Positions 1 to 9,237 of a stretch of 45,535 bases of DNA are shown here, in pieces. Both the position numbers and the translations under genes were made by a program. The DNA comes from a bacterium (GTDB taxonomy: Bacteria; UBP6; UBA1177). The notes beneath the pieces are model-generated. The model did no database searches and was not told where the DNA came from. It worked only from the letters and a program-made list of their open reading frames with translations. The stretch lies in contig JAEESW010000016.1 in NCBI GenBank assembly GCA_016290135.1, forward strand, positions 1 through 45,535, read 5' to 3'. Position 1 is the stretch's first letter; every line of letters starts with the position of its first letter.

Positions 1-1258
1 CTTGGAATTTGAAGTTCATTCTCAGACGGCCGACTTCGCTGAGGTCGTAATTCGCCGGATTGAGGAAAAGAGCGTTGAAGTATCCCTGCGCGACATCGAT
101 CTTCACCGGATTTGACGGGACCATCATCTTGTAGATCTCAAGCAGCGCATCTTCCTTCGAAGCAGTCTTATCGGCCTTAAGAGTATTGGAAAGATAGGGC
201 GAGTAGTTCATATTTTCGAAATAGATTATCGAAAATTCCTTGACGCCCTTTTTCATTATATTGTCAAGAAGAGTAGCATTTATCTCGTCGTTGACATTTG
301 CAAAGACTTCACCGGTCTTCGGATCGCATACCGGGGCAAAAAGGCGTTTGCCGAGAATATATTCCGCAGGAAGGGTGATCTCGCTGACGCCGGCAGCCTC
401 AAGTCTTTTCAGGATACCGGTCGAGAATTTTTTACCCTCTTTTGCAAGTTCCTTGTCATCCGGTCCCATAACATCGACCGGAACCTTCTGTTTTGAAAGG
501 TTTTCATCGTCGCGGGACACCACTTTTGCAAGAACGCCGTCGTGGACCGCGATTTTTTCAGGTATATAAAAAGCAGAGACGATCTCCTGATTCGTGTATC
601 CCCACGCTTTCAGAAAAATAGTCGCCAGAAATTTCTTTTTTCTGTCTATTTTGACATAGAGCAGTCTCTTTGAGTCGAATTCGAAATCAAGCCACGAACC
701 GTGATAAGGGATAAGTCTTGCAGCATAAACTTCGTTTCCGCTCGTAGTTTTGAGTTTGTCGCAGTCAAAAAAAGTTCCGGGAGAACGGTGGAGCTGATTG
801 ACGATGACTCTTTCCGTTCCGTTGATGATGAACGTGCCCCAGTCGGTCATGCAGGGAATCGAACCGAAGTGGATCTCCTGTTCCGTAATGGAGTTGAGCT
901 TGCTCCTGTTTCCGTTTTCATCGATTTCATAGGAAGCCAGAGCCGCCTTGATTTTCAAAGGAAGCTCGTACGTGGTGCCTCTGAGTTTGCACTCATCGAC
1001 ATCGTACTGCGGCTCGCCGATGGAATAGCTCTTATACTCAAGCTCAATAGCCTTATTGAAGCTTGTTATAGGAAAAATCGACAGAAAAGCGTTGTGCAAG
1101 CCGATCTTTTTCCTGTCGTCAGGTGCGGTGTCTTTCTGGAGAAGCTCCTGGAAAGAAGCTTTCTGCACCTCAAGAAGATCCGGAATGTCAGTAACATTTT
1201 TCGCTACTTTTCCGAACCACTTTCTCGTTCTGTAATTCTGTTGTCCTAAGATCCCCAT
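1..1258 (-). CDS. rpoB: RNA polymerase beta subunit, N-terminal part (cut by window edge)
   Basis: This is the beta subunit of RNA polymerase, which forms part of the catalytic cleft together with beta-prime. The minus-strand reading frame is open from 1258 to the left edge, giving 419 residues, roughly the first third of a normal beta subunit. Recognisable segments are the start (MGILGQQNYRTRKWFG), the fork-loop type run SIPCMTDWGTFIINGTERVI near residue 145 and the later YDLSEVGRLRMN. Two adjacent ATGs exist at 1261 and 1258. I chose 1258 because a GAGG ribosome-binding site then sits five bases upstream, whereas 1261 would leave only two. It lies 155 bases downstream of rplL behind a hairpin attenuator and is the last gene of the cluster seen here; rpoC would be expected just outside the window. 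Confidence 0.97.
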   Translation of the reverse strand, partial: MGILGQQNYRTRKWFGKVAKNVTDIPDLLEVQKASFQELLQKDTAPDDRKKIGLHNAFLSIFPITSFNKAIELEYKSYSIGEPQYDVDECKLRGTTYELPLKIKAALASYEIDENGNRSKLNSITEQEIHFGSIPCMTDWGTFIINGTERVIVNQLHRSPGTFFDCDKLKTTSGNEVYAARLIPYHGSWLDFEFDSKRLLYVKIDRKKKFLATIFLKAWGYTNQEIVSAFYIPEKIAVHDGVLAKVVSRDDENLSKQKVPVDVMGPDDKELAKEGKKFSTGILKRLEAAGVSEITLPAEYILGKRLFAPVCDPKTGEVFANVNDEINATLLDNIMKKGVKEFSIIYFENMNYSPYLSNTLKADKTASKEDALLEIYKMMVPSNPVKIDVAQGYFNALFLNPANYDLSEVGRLRMNFKFQ

Positions 1259-1318
1259 CATTACCTCTCTTTTGTTTGGTATCTGATATCTTCCGGCACT
1301 CCGAATAATTCGAATAAG

Positions 1319-1365
1319 CTAAAAATAAAAAAGCAGGTAAGACAGCACAAAACTGCCTTACCTCC
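1319..1365 (-). terminator. rplL-rpoB attenuator hairpin
   Basis: On the minus strand GGTAAGGCAG and CTGTCTTACC form a ten-pair stem with one wobble, around a seven-base loop (TTTTGTG), with further pairing at the base. It is followed by a T-rich tract (positions 1332 down to 1319). It lies between rplL and rpoB in their direction of transcription. In other bacteria a partial terminator at this place lowers polymerase subunit output relative to ribosomal protein L7/L12. The T tract is interrupted by single A bases, which fits leaky termination. Confidence 0.8.
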
Positions 1366-1413
1366 CAAAAAATTCATAAGTTCTGCAATAAAATGCAGAA
1401 TGTTTTCAGCAAC

Positions 1414-1785
1414 TTACTTAATCTCTATCTCAGCACCAGCTGCAACGAGTTTTTCTTTGATTGCTTCTGCGTCTGCTTTAGAAACGCCTTCTTTTACAAC
1501 GCCGTGGCCTTCAACGAGGTCTTTAGCTTCTTTGAGGCCGAGACCGGTGATCGCGCGGACTTCTTTGATGACGTTGAGTTTGTTTGCGCCTTCCGATTTA
1601 AGAACTACGTCAAATTCGGTCTTTTCTTCTGCCGGAGCAGCAGCGCCGCCAGCAACAGGACCAGCTGCAACAGCTACAGGAGCAGCTGCGCTTACGCCGA
1701 GTTCTTCTTCGAGTTCTTTAATAAGTTCCGAAAGTTCAAGGACGGTCATTCCTTTGATGAATTCTTTTACTTCTTCTTTTGTCAT
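1414..1785 (-). CDS. rplL: 50S ribosomal protein L7/L12
   Basis: This is the flexible stalk protein of the large subunit, which recruits translation GTPases such as the EF-G and EF-Tu encoded further up the same cluster. At 123 residues it has the usual length. The N-terminal dimerisation helix (about 1-35) is followed by an Ala/Pro/Val-rich hinge (about 36-55) and the compact C-terminal domain with [24 protein letters not shown]. An upstream in-frame ATG at 1797 exists, but its bases are part of the GGAG ribosome-binding site that serves the ATG at 1785, so I chose 1785. It is co-transcribed with rplJ, 33 bases upstream. Confidence 0.97.
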   Translation of the reverse strand: MTKEEVKEFIKGMTVLELSELIKELEEELGVSAAAPVAVAAGPVAGGAAAPAEEKTEFDVVLKSEGANKLNVIKEVRAITGLGLKEAKDLVEGHGVVKEGVSKADAEAIKEKLVAAGAEIEIK

Positions 1786-1818
1786 TGTTTTCTCCATAAA
1801 ACAAAAAATTAATAAAAA

Positions 1819-2340
1819 TTAAGCCTGTTCAAGTTTGTCTTTGTATGCAGCAAGCAAGCGTACGAAAGTCTGCGGAACAGCGTTAAGCAGCCGCACGAAA
1901 TTCTGAGGAACAGCAAGCATTGTTGCAAGCAGCTTCGCCTGAAGCTCTTCTTTGCTCGGAAGGTCTGCGAGGACTTCCACTTCTTTCGCCGTGAGGATTT
2001 TTCCATCCAATGCGCCGGCTTTTACAACGATGCGCTCGTCTTTTTTCGCGATCTTTTTGACGACTTTTGCACCGCTGACCTGATCTCCCATCGTAAGTAC
2101 GAGGGCTGTCATTCCCGAAAGGAAAGGAACGATTCCTTCATACGAGGTTCCTTCCACTGCGTGTTTCGCAAGAGTGTTCTTTACGACAAGCAGTCTGACC
2201 TGCTCTTTTGCGCACTCTTTACGGAAAGGAGTGAAAGTCTCCATGTTTACTCCGTTGAAATCAATTACAACGCATGACGAAGCTTTGGAAAGTGCATCTT
2301 TGATCTCCTCGATGATCTGTTGTTTTTTGCTTTTTTCCAT
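1819..2340 (-). CDS. rplJ: 50S ribosomal protein L10
   Basis: L10 anchors the L7/L12 stalk to 23S rRNA. The 173-residue product has the typical N-terminal domain (KKQQIIEEIKDALSKASSCVVIDFNGVN, written here in two parts: KKQQIIEEIKDALSKA and SSCVVIDFNGVN), the VRLLVVKNTLAKHA motif and a C-terminal helix rich in Leu that carries L7/L12 dimers. Its ATG at 2340 follows a GGAG site. The 112 bases between rplA and rplJ contain a conserved L10-type leader RNA, so translation of rplJ and rplL is probably repressed by the L10(L12)4 complex. Confidence 0.97.
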   Translation of the reverse strand: MEKSKKQQIIEEIKDALSKASSCVVIDFNGVNMETFTPFRKECAKEQVRLLVVKNTLAKHAVEGTSYEGIVPFLSGMTALVLTMGDQVSGAKVVKKIAKKDERIVVKAGALDGKILTAKEVEVLADLPSKEELQAKLLATMLAVPQNFVRLLNAVPQTFVRLLAAYKDKLEQA

Positions 2341-2359
2341 TAAGCAACTCCATCAATTT

Positions 2360-2440
2360 ACTTCTGGTCATCGAAGAACAATGACAGGTCTCAGACAGGA
2401 AATTAAGCCCTTAGGCACCCGACTTCTACGACCAGAAACG
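2360..2440 (-). promoter_or_regulatory. L10 autoregulatory leader RNA
   Basis: On the minus strand the sequence CTGGTCGTAGAAG (2435-2423) pairs with CTTCGATGACCAG (2376-2364) to form a long outer stem with one mismatch. The stem encloses conserved-looking internal sequence including GGTGCCTAAGG, TTAATTTCCTGTC and TGAGACCTGTC. This arrangement matches what I know of the L10 leader family, where the L10-L12 complex binds and represses rplJ-rplL. It lies immediately upstream of the rplJ ribosome-binding site. Covariance-model scoring was not possible. Confidence 0.85.
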
Positions 2441-2452
2441 ATTATTAAAAAA

Positions 2453-3160
2453 CTACTTAGCCTCGTTGACGAGAGCTGATTCATCAAGTTTGAGTCCAGG
2501 TCCCATCGTGCAGGATATCGTGACTTTCTTGATGAATGCGCCTTTTGCCGTTGCCGGTTTAAGCTTCTGAAGGTCTTTGATAAATTCAACAACGTTGTCG
2601 TAGATTTTATCAGGACCGAAACTGAGCTTGCCGACCATGCAGCAAAGGACACCGGCTTTGTTGACTTTAAATTCAACACGACCGGCTTTTACAAGTTTGA
2701 TCGCCGCGGTAATGTCATTGTTGACAGTTCCGAGTTTCGGGTTCGGCATCAAACCTTTTCTTCCGAGAACCTTACCGAGTTTACCGATCTTGCCCATCAT
2801 TGCCGGGATCGTGACCAATTTGTCGAAATCGGTCCATTCTTCCTGCATGATTTTGTCGATAAGCTCTTCACTGCCGTAAAAATCAGCACCGGCGTTCTTA
2901 GCCTGTTCGACCATATCTGCCGGAACGATCGCGCAAACTTTTACGACTTTGCCGACACCGTGAGGGAATACGGTGGCGCCGCGGACCATCTGATCCGATT
3001 TCTTTGCGTTGATACCGAGGTTGACTGCAAGTTCAACCGTCTCATCAAATTTTTTCGATGCGCTTTTCTGAAGGATCGTTACAGCTTCCTGAACGGAATA
3101 CTTAACATTCCTGTCGAAATTTTTAGCTGCATCTGTAAGTCTTTTTCCACAAGCTGCCAT
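2453..3160 (-). CDS. rplA: 50S ribosomal protein L1
   Basis: L1 forms the mobile L1 stalk that helps release E-site tRNA, and in many bacteria it represses its own operon. The protein is 235 residues, full length. It carries the signature NPKLGTVNNDITAAIKLVKAG together with GRKGLMPNPK (about 150) and the final block KKVTISCTMGPGLKLDES. The ATG at 3160 follows a strong AGGAGG ribosome-binding site. It starts ten bases after the rplK stop, so rplK and rplA form the classical L11 operon. The rplJ leader follows directly. Confidence 0.97.
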   Translation of the reverse strand: MAACGKRLTDAAKNFDRNVKYSVQEAVTILQKSASKKFDETVELAVNLGINAKKSDQMVRGATVFPHGVGKVVKVCAIVPADMVEQAKNAGADFYGSEELIDKIMQEEWTDFDKLVTIPAMMGKIGKLGKVLGRKGLMPNPKLGTVNNDITAAIKLVKAGRVEFKVNKAGVLCCMVGKLSFGPDKIYDNVVEFIKDLQKLKPATAKGAFIKKVTISCTMGPGLKLDESALVNEAK

Positions 3161-3170
3161 TTTTCCCTCC

Positions 3171-3593
3171 TTACTCTACGGTGATGCCCATGCTGCGGGC
3201 AGTTCCGATGATAATTTGTTTTGCAGCTTCAAGATCTGTCGTGTTGAGGTCGACAAGTTTCATCTTTGCGATCTCAGCGATCTGATCCATCTTCAAAGAA
3301 CCGATTTTCTTTTTGTTGGGCTCCCCGGATCCTTTACTCTTGTCAAGTGCTTTCATAAGCAGCTGGGAAGCAGGCGGAGTTTTTGTAACAAACGTGAAAG
3401 ATCTGTCAGCGAAGATCGTGATGACGACAGGAATTACATAACCTTTCTGTTCCTGTGTCCTTGCGTTGAACGCTTTGCAGAACTCCATGATGTTTACGCC
3501 GTGCTGTCCGAGCGCAGGACCAACGGGAGGAGCCGGATTTGCTGCCGCTGCAGGAATCTGCAACTTTACGTTTGCGACTACTTTCTTAGCCAT
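3171..3593 (-). CDS. rplK: 50S ribosomal protein L11
   Basis: L11 is part of the GTPase-associated centre and is needed for RelA-type sensing of uncharged tRNA. The 140-residue product has the usual beginning ([20 protein letters not shown]), the [18 protein letters not shown] block, and the C-terminal rRNA-binding domain ending [11 protein letters not shown]. The spacing fits an operon with nusG (21 bases upstream) and rplA (10 bases downstream). The ribosome-binding site is GAGGAG. Confidence 0.98.
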   Translation of the reverse strand: MAKKVVANVKLQIPAAAANPAPPVGPALGQHGVNIMEFCKAFNARTQEQKGYVIPVVITIFADRSFTFVTKTPPASQLLMKALDKSKGSGEPNKKKIGSLKMDQIAEIAKMKLVDLNTTDLEAAKQIIIGTARSMGITVE

Positions 3594-3614
3594 TGTTTTA
3601 CTCCTCTAAAATTG

Positions 3615-4187
3615 TTAATCCTCAATCTTCTCAACCTGTGAGAAGTTAAGCTCGACGGGTGTAGAACGCCCAAAAATATTAACCAAAACTTCCAATTTTT
3701 CTTTTCCTTCCTTCACATCGTCGATAACGGCTTTGAAACCTGCGAAAGGACCGTCTTTAATGAGGATCATCTCGCCTTTTTCGTACATCGTGGAGGAAGA
3801 TCCGGAAACCTCGCCCTCTTCAAGCATTCTCTTGATCTTTTGGATCTCGGCTTCCGTAATGACCATAGGCATTGCGAAACTCTGTTTCTGTTTCGCAGTC
3901 TGAAATCTTTTCTTTTCTCCTATGAAAAGCGGTTTTCTTGAAAAGGGGACCTCTTTCACAAGAAGAAGAGCGTCTTCAGAGAACTCCATCTGAATAAAAA
4001 TATAACCCGGATAGAGATTCTTCTTGACGATTTTTGTTTTGCCGTCTTTTTTGTCTTCTATTTCGACTTCGGGAACGATGATCTCGCCGAATGAAGCCTG
4101 CATTCCCTTCTTCGCGATCAACTGTTCGATCGCATTCTTCAGTTTGCTTTCGTCACCAGTCTGGGTGTGAATTGCATACCATTTCAT
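3615..4187 (-). CDS. nusG: Transcription termination/antitermination protein NusG
   Basis: NusG binds the beta-prime clamp of RNA polymerase, increases processivity and links polymerase to Rho or to ribosomal protein S10. The 190-residue product has the NGN domain (MKWYAIHTQTGDE at the start, LYPGYIFIQM near residue 64) and a C-terminal KOW domain (IKDGPFAGFKAVIDDV near 145-160, then LVNIFGRSTPVEL). Its length is close to that of Escherichia coli NusG. It sits in the universal secE-nusG-rplK order. Confidence 0.97.
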   Translation of the reverse strand: MKWYAIHTQTGDESKLKNAIEQLIAKKGMQASFGEIIVPEVEIEDKKDGKTKIVKKNLYPGYIFIQMEFSEDALLLVKEVPFSRKPLFIGEKKRFQTAKQKQSFAMPMVITEAEIQKIKRMLEEGEVSGSSSTMYEKGEMILIKDGPFAGFKAVIDDVKEGKEKLEVLVNIFGRSTPVELNFSQVEKIED

Positions 4188-4202
4188 GGAAGACCGCCTG
4201 AC

Positions 4203-4586
4203 TTAGTAAATCAATCTGGAAAGATTCGACCAGATAAGATCGAAAACAACAAAGACTACCAGCATGATGCCGACAAACACGAAAACAGAAATCGTTGTGA
4301 CTTTTGTCTCTTCTTTGGTCGGAGTCACGACCTTTTTGAGTTCGTCGATCGCCTTGTTCAGTTCGTCAATATAAAAACCTTTTTTTCCTTTCCAAAAATA
4401 AAGAGTCGTTCCCGCTGCAAGAAGGAAACCGACAAGATTTTTCACCGGCAGGACCGAAAGCAGCTTGACATCAGCGATATCGATCGCTCTGATCCCGAGC
4501 AACGCATCGGAAGCCTGCGTCATGAAATACATAAGAATAAGGAAAAAAACTGTATAAAGCCCAAGGACTATCTTTCCGTTTTTCAT
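4203..4586 (-). CDS. secE: Preprotein translocase subunit SecE
   Basis: SecE clamps the SecY channel in the inner membrane. The start was placed at 4586 because a GAGGG ribosome-binding site precedes that ATG; longer in-frame options would run into the tRNA gene. The 127-residue protein has three hydrophobic segments (about 5-24, 43-63 and 93-113) and the conserved amphipathic stretch ELNKAIDELKKVVTPTKEET before the last helix. Three helices are the Escherichia coli form; many other bacteria have a one-helix SecE. It lies between trnW and nusG, a common arrangement. Confidence 0.93.
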   Translation of the reverse strand: MKNGKIVLGLYTVFFLILMYFMTQASDALLGIRAIDIADVKLLSVLPVKNLVGFLLAAGTTLYFWKGKKGFYIDELNKAIDELKKVVTPTKEETKVTTISVFVFVGIMLVVFVVFDLIWSNLSRLIY

Positions 4587-4604
4587 AAAACCCTCAATCA
4601 AAAA

Positions 4605-4680
4605 TGGCAGGCCAGGCAGGAATCGAACCCGCAACCCCCGGTTTTGGAGACCGATGCTCTACCAATTGAACTACTGACCT
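4605..4680 (-). tRNA. tRNA-Trp (CCA)
   Basis: The minus strand folds as a complete cloverleaf. The acceptor stem is AGGTCAG with CTGGCCT (one G-U pair), the D stem GTTC with GAGC, the anticodon stem CGGT with ACCG around loop CTCCAAA giving anticodon CCA, and the T arm GCGGG-TTCGATT-CCTGC. The discriminator is G and the 3' CCA is encoded. It is embedded between rpmG and secE, so it is probably processed from the operon transcript. Confidence 0.97.
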
Positions 4681-4693
4681 GCCTCACGACTAC

Positions 4694-4870
4694 TTAAATC
4701 TTTACCTCTTTATGCACAGTATGTTTTCTGTCATACGGGCAGTACTTTTTGATTTCCATCTTATCGGCGGTGTTCTTTTTGTTCTTCATGGTCGTGTAAT
4801 TTTTTCTCTTGCACTCAGAACAGCAAAGAGCGATCTTGACTCTTGCGCCGACTTTTTTCTTAGAACCCAT
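4694..4870 (-). CDS. rpmG: 50S ribosomal protein L33
   Basis: This is a small 58-residue ribosomal protein starting [20 protein letters not shown] and ending [18 protein letters not shown]. The ATG follows a GGAG site and lies 13 bases after the tuf stop. L33 proteins of the zinc-binding form have two CxxC pairs. Here the first pair is present (C17 and C20, with an extra C16), but the second is C44-P-Y-D47, so one ligand is replaced by Asp. This may be an intermediate between zinc and zinc-free forms. The tuf-rpmG-trnW-secE order is widespread and supports the call. Confidence 0.96.
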   Translation of the reverse strand: MGSKKKVGARVKIALCCSECKRKNYTTMKNKKNTADKMEIKKYCPYDRKHTVHKEVKI

Positions 4871-4883
4871 TTTTTACTCCAAA

Positions 4884-6077
4884 CTATTCAATTATCTTGG
4901 AAACAACGCCTGCGCCGACCGTTCTGCCGCCTTCTCTGATTGCGAAACGGAGACCTTCGTCCATCGCGATCGGAACTATAAGGTTTACAGTGATCGTTAC
5001 GTTATCGCCCGGCATTACCATCTTTGTTCCTTCCGGAAGATCAAGCGTTCCGGTAACGTCTGTCGTTCTGAAGAAGAACTGAGGTCTGTAACCCGTGAAG
5101 AACGGGGTGTGACGTCCGCCTTCATCCTTCGTGAGAACGTAGCACTCGCCCATGAACTTCGTGTGAGGAGTGATGCTTCCCGGTTTCGCAAGGACCTGAC
5201 CTCTTTCGACTTCGTCTTTCTTCGTTCCTCTGAGGAGGCAGCCTACGTTGTCGCCTGCTTCGCCCTGGTCAAGGAGCTTTCTGAACATCTCAACGCCCGT
5301 AACCGTCGTTTCCTGCGTCGGTTTGATACCTACGATCTGGACTTTGTCGCTGACTTTGATCACGCCGCGCTCGATCCTGCCGGTTACAACTGTTCCACGG
5401 CCGCTGATGCTGAATACGTCTTCGATCGGCATAAGGAACGGTTTGTCGATATCTCTCTGAGGATCCGGAATATAATCGTCGATCGCTTTCATAAGCTCGT
5501 GGATGCACTGGCAGTCAGGACCGTTCGGATCATCCGAGTTGAGTGCGTTAAGTGCGCTTCCTTTGATTATAGGAATCTCGTCGCCAGGGAACTCGTATTT
5601 GCTCAGAAGCTCTCTGATCTCCATTTCAACGAGCTCGATAAGTTCAGGATCATCGACCATATCTACTTTGTTAAGGAATACTACCATATAAGGAACGCCG
5701 ACCTGACGGCTGAGAAGGATGTGCTCTCTTGTCTGAGGCATAGGACCGTCTGCTGCGCTTACTACGAGGATCGCTCCGTCCATCTGTGCTGCACCGGTGA
5801 TCATGTTCTTTACGTAGTCTGCGTGGCCCGGGCAGTCAACGTGTGCATAGTGACGTTTTTCAGTCTGATATTCTACGTGTGCCGTTGCGATCGTGATGCC
5901 TCTCGCCTTCTCTTCCGGTGCCTTGTCGATGTTGTCGTAGCTTACGAACTCTGCGCCGCCTACCGCTGCGAGGGTCTTCGTGATCGCTGCCGTCAACGTC
6001 GTTTTGCCGTGGTCTACGTGACCTATCGTACCGATGTTTACATGCGGTTTGCTTCTTTCAAATTTCGCTTTTGCCAT
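4884..6077 (-). CDS. tuf: Elongation factor Tu
   Basis: EF-Tu is the GTPase that delivers aminoacyl-tRNA to the ribosome. The 397-residue product is full length, with the P-loop GHVDHGKT (19-26), the switch motif DCPGHADY, the NKVD guanine-recognition motif and the C-terminal [15 protein letters not shown] block. It follows fusA after 14 bases with an AGGAGG ribosome-binding site. Only one tuf copy is visible here; whether a second exists elsewhere cannot be seen. A long open frame on the opposite strand is a by-product of its codon bias. Confidence 0.99.
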   Translation of the reverse strand: MAKAKFERSKPHVNIGTIGHVDHGKTTLTAAITKTLAAVGGAEFVSYDNIDKAPEEKARGITIATAHVEYQTEKRHYAHVDCPGHADYVKNMITGAAQMDGAILVVSAADGPMPQTREHILLSRQVGVPYMVVFLNKVDMVDDPELIELVEMEIRELLSKYEFPGDEIPIIKGSALNALNSDDPNGPDCQCIHELMKAIDDYIPDPQRDIDKPFLMPIEDVFSISGRGTVVTGRIERGVIKVSDKVQIVGIKPTQETTVTGVEMFRKLLDQGEAGDNVGCLLRGTKKDEVERGQVLAKPGSITPHTKFMGECYVLTKDEGGRHTPFFTGYRPQFFFRTTDVTGTLDLPEGTKMVMPGDNVTITVNLIVPIAMDEGLRFAIREGGRTVGAGVVSKIIE

Positions 6078-6091
6078 TTTTTCCTCCTAAG

Positions 6092-8176
6092 TTAGAAAGT
6101 TATACCGAATTTTTGTTTCTTAATATTATCGGGAATCTCCCTGTAGTGGGAAAATTCCATCGTAAACGTTCCGCGTCCCTGCGTCTGGGATCTGAGACTC
6201 GTCATATATCCGAACATTTCTGCAAGCGGGACTTCGACATTGATGATTCTGATACCGCCGGCCGCATCTTCAAAGCCGATGATCTCGGATCTTTTTGCCT
6301 GAAGGTTGCCCATAACATCGCCCAGATACTGTTCCGGGACATTGATCTCGACTTTCATGACAGGCTCAAGGATCTTCGGACTCGATTTTTCCTCAGCATC
6401 TCTAAAACAGTTGAGTGCTGCGACTTTGAATGCCATTTCAGAAGAATCGACTTCATGAAAGGAGCCGTCAACCAAAGCCACATGGACATCAACCACCGGA
6501 AAACCGTATCTTCCGCCGAAAGAAGCCGTCTGAACGCCCTTTTCTATCGCGCCGACAAACAACTTCGGAATGATCCCGCCCTTCGTCAGATCTTCGAAAA
6601 CGATGCCGGAACCTGCTTCAAGCGGCTCGAACTCCATGACAACATGTGCATACTGCCCTTTGCCGCCCGTCTGCTTTACAAGCCTGTGTTCCATTCTGAC
6701 AGGTTTCGAGAAAGTTTCTCTGTAGCTTACCATCGGATTTCCGACATGGGCATCGACTTTGAACTCTCTGCGGAGTCTTTCGACAAGAACTTCGAGGTGA
6801 AGCTCGCCCATTCCGGAAATGATCGTCTGTCCGGTCTCAGCGTCGGTGTTGACTCTGAAACTCGGATCCTCTTTCGCAAGTTTTTCAAGAGAGAGTGCCA
6901 GCCTTTCCTCATCGGCTTTCGTCTTTGGTTCGATCGCGATGCTGATGACAGGTTCCGGGAAAGTGATCTTCTCGAAAACGAACGCATCGTGCTTTGAGCA
7001 GAGCGTCGATCCCGTCGTCGCATATTTCAGACCAACGATCGCACCGATGTTTCCGGCCGTGATGACTTCGACATCTTCTCTCTTGTTTGCGTGCATCCTA
7101 AGCAGTCTGCCGACTCTCTCGACTTTGTCGGAAAGCGGGTTGTAATACTGCTGGCCGACAGCAAGTTCGCCGCAGTAGACCCTGACGAAGCTGAGTTCGC
7201 CGACATAAGGATCGGACATTATTTTGAAAATCAAAGCGCCGGGGAAAGAATCCGTCGGCTTGACGAATTTTTCCGACTCGTCTTTGACAGAGGTGACTTT
7301 GATCGGAGGAACATCTACCGGTGAAGGCAGATAATCAACGACCGCGTCGAGCAGAAGCTGGACGCCTTTGTTCTTGAAGGAACTGCCGCAAAGGACAGGG
7401 AAGATCGAATTGCTGATAACAGCCTTGCGCAAAGCGGCACGGACTTTCGCGGGTTCTATCGGAGCACCTTCAAGGAAGAGAGCCATGATCTCCTCATCGT
7501 AGTCCGAAAGAGCTTCGAAAAGTTTTTCGCGGCACTTTTCGACCGTCTCGCGGTATTCTTCGGGAACCGACTGCTCTTCTCTGAAAACCGCCCCCAAAAC
7601 ATCACTGTCGTAATAACGCGTCGTCATATTGATTATGTCGATGATCCCGCAGAAAGAGTCCTCCTTTCCGATCGGGACCTGGATCGCAACTGCGTTGGCA
7701 CCGAGTTTTTGTTCCATCATCTTTACGACATGGAAGAAATCGGCACCGATGCGGTCCATCTTGTTTACGAACGCGAGTCTCGGAACTTTGTACTTGTCTG
7801 CCTGTCTCCAAACGGTCTCGGATTGAGGCTCGACACCGCTTACCGCACAGAAAACAGCGACAGCGCCGTCAAGGACTCTCAGCGAACGTTCGACTTCGAT
7901 AGTGAAATCGACATGTCCGGGAGTGTCGATGATGTTGATCCTTTTTTCGCGCCAATAGCATGTCGTTGCAGCGGAAGTGATCGTGATGCCTCTTTCCTGC
8001 TCCTGATCCATCCAGTCCATGACCGCTGTTCCTTCGTGGACTTCGCCCATTTTGCGCGAAACGCCCGTGTAGAAAAGAATCCTCTCGGTAGTAGTCGTCT
8101 TACCGGCATCGATGTGCGCCATGATACCGATATTGCGGATATCTTCGAGAGCTATGTTCTTTTCATTAGCCGACAT
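6092..8176 (-). CDS. fusA: Elongation factor G
   Basis: EF-G is the translocase GTPase that moves tRNA-mRNA through the ribosome and also works in ribosome recycling. The protein is 694 residues, full length. It carries [15 protein letters not shown] (P-loop, about 18-32), [18 protein letters not shown], and in domain IV the conserved GGKGQYAHV. The C-terminal [21 protein letters not shown] is typical. It lies in the standard rpsL-rpsG-fusA-tuf order. No unusual residues were noticed in the motifs inspected. Confidence 0.99.
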   Translation of the reverse strand: MSANEKNIALEDIRNIGIMAHIDAGKTTTTERILFYTGVSRKMGEVHEGTAVMDWMDQEQERGITITSAATTCYWREKRINIIDTPGHVDFTIEVERSLRVLDGAVAVFCAVSGVEPQSETVWRQADKYKVPRLAFVNKMDRIGADFFHVVKMMEQKLGANAVAIQVPIGKEDSFCGIIDIINMTTRYYDSDVLGAVFREEQSVPEEYRETVEKCREKLFEALSDYDEEIMALFLEGAPIEPAKVRAALRKAVISNSIFPVLCGSSFKNKGVQLLLDAVVDYLPSPVDVPPIKVTSVKDESEKFVKPTDSFPGALIFKIMSDPYVGELSFVRVYCGELAVGQQYYNPLSDKVERVGRLLRMHANKREDVEVITAGNIGAIVGLKYATTGSTLCSKHDAFVFEKITFPEPVISIAIEPKTKADEERLALSLEKLAKEDPSFRVNTDAETGQTIISGMGELHLEVLVERLRREFKVDAHVGNPMVSYRETFSKPVRMEHRLVKQTGGKGQYAHVVMEFEPLEAGSGIVFEDLTKGGIIPKLFVGAIEKGVQTASFGGRYGFPVVDVHVALVDGSFHEVDSSEMAFKVAALNCFRDAEEKSSPKILEPVMKVEINVPEQYLGDVMGNLQAKRSEIIGFEDAAGGIRIINVEVPLAEMFGYMTSLRSQTQGRGTFTMEFSHYREIPDNIKKQKFGITF

Positions 8177-8199
8177 GAACTGAAAAACCTCCGGTCAGA

Positions 8200-8670
8200 T
8201 TACCACTTGAAATGAGCGAACGCCTTGTTTGCTTCCGCCATTTTGTGGGTATCTTCTTTTCTTTTGAAAGAGTTTCCCCTTTTGTTGAAAGCGTCGTCGA
8301 TCTCGCCTGCAAGTTTGGCTGCCATGCCTTTCTCGCTTCTTTTGCGGGAGAACATGATCATCCACTTCATGCCGATCGCCTGGCTGTTTTCAAGAGAGAT
8401 CTCTGTCGGGACCTGATAGGTCGCGCCGCCGATCCTCGTTGATTTAACCATGACCTGCGGTCTGATGTTGTCGAGAGCTGCCTTGAAAATGTCGACAGGG
8501 TTCTCTTTTTTGCTCTGAGCAGCAGTTTCGATAGCCGTGTAAACTATTGTTTCTGCTACACTTTTCTTACCGCGAAGCATGATCTTGTTGATGAATTTCT
8601 GAAGAAGGACATCTCCGTATTTCGGATCTGCCGGAACTTCTCTTTTTGAAACGCATTTTCTTCTTGGCAT
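8200..8670 (-). CDS. rpsG: 30S ribosomal protein S7
   Basis: S7 nucleates assembly of the 30S head and contacts E-site tRNA. The 156-residue product starts MPRRKCVSKREVPADPKYGD and has the signature LQKFINKIMLRGKKSVAETI and the C-terminal KREDTHKMAEANKAFAHFKW. Length and motifs are standard. It lies 14 bases after rpsL and 23 bases before fusA, with a GGAG site upstream. Confidence 0.98.
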   Translation of the reverse strand: MPRRKCVSKREVPADPKYGDVLLQKFINKIMLRGKKSVAETIVYTAIETAAQSKKENPVDIFKAALDNIRPQVMVKSTRIGGATYQVPTEISLENSQAIGMKWMIMFSRKRSEKGMAAKLAGEIDDAFNKRGNSFKRKEDTHKMAEANKAFAHFKW

Positions 8671-8684
8671 AATTCAACTCCTTT

Positions 8685-9056
8685 TTACTTCGGTCTCTTA
8701 GCGCCGTATTTGGAACGGCTCTGCTTTCTGTTGTTTACACCTGACGTATCGTTCGTGCCTCTGACGATGTGGTAACGAACGCCGGGGAGGTCTTTGACCC
8801 TGCCGCCGCGGACGAGAACAACGCTGTGTTCCTGAAGGTTGTGACCTTCGCCGGGGATGTAGCAGGTGACCTCAAAACCGCTTGTCAGACGGACTCTGGC
8901 AACCTTTCTGAGAGCTGAATTGGGCTTTTTCGGGGTTGTGGTGTAAACACGTACACAAACACCCTTTCTCTGGGGACATGATACAAGTGCCGGGCACTTG
9001 CTTTTGTTCTGCTGGTCCTTACGACCTTTCCTTATTAACTGATTAATGGTCGGCAT
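8685..9056 (-). CDS. rpsL: 30S ribosomal protein S12
   Basis: S12 is the decoding-centre protein in which streptomycin resistance mutations arise. The start was set at 9056 ([11 protein letters not shown], the universal S12 beginning), preceded by AGGAG; a longer in-frame start at 9152 would cover the promoter. The product is 123 residues. The decoding loop reads [17 protein letters not shown] with both lysines (K43, K44) present, so no classical streptomycin-resistance change is evident there. It is the first gene of the str-rpoB supercluster. Confidence 0.98.
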   Translation of the reverse strand: MPTINQLIRKGRKDQQNKSKCPALVSCPQRKGVCVRVYTTTPKKPNSALRKVARVRLTSGFEVTCYIPGEGHNLQEHSVVLVRGGRVKDLPGVRYHIVRGTNDTSGVNNRKQSRSKYGAKRPK

Positions 9057-9100
9057 TTTTAAACTACTCCTAATATTACCATTACCAAAAAACCGCCGGA

Positions 9101-9128
9101 ATTGTATGGAGCACTTTCCTGTTGTCAA
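9101..9128 (-). promoter_or_regulatory. str cluster promoter (sigma-70 type)
   Basis: On the minus strand a perfect -35 box TTGACA (9128-9123) is followed after 16 bases by TACAAT (9106-9101), a one-mismatch -10 box. It lies about 45 bases upstream of the rpsL ATG, giving a short leader. No other comparably good promoter was noticed down to rpoB, so it may drive the whole ribosomal/polymerase cluster. Confidence 0.8.
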
Positions 9129-9237
9129 AGATTTGACGATTTTTTGCCGCAACCAGCTGATTTTATTCTAATTTTCCGCATAGCAAGTTTTATTGTTTTT
9201 TTCTTTTTTTCAATAAAAGCGCTCTTATCGGAAATGT

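Noticed and set aside
1786-1797. Upstream ATG for rplL
   Set aside because: Those bases form the ribosome-binding site of the ATG at 1785, and L7/L12 normally begins there.
4809-6095. A 428-codon open frame on the plus strand opposite tuf
   Set aside because: It mirrors the tuf codons, has no ribosome-binding site and no recognisable protein features. Strong codon bias in EF-Tu leaves such antisense frames open. Similar frames opposite fusA and RNase J were dropped for the same reason.
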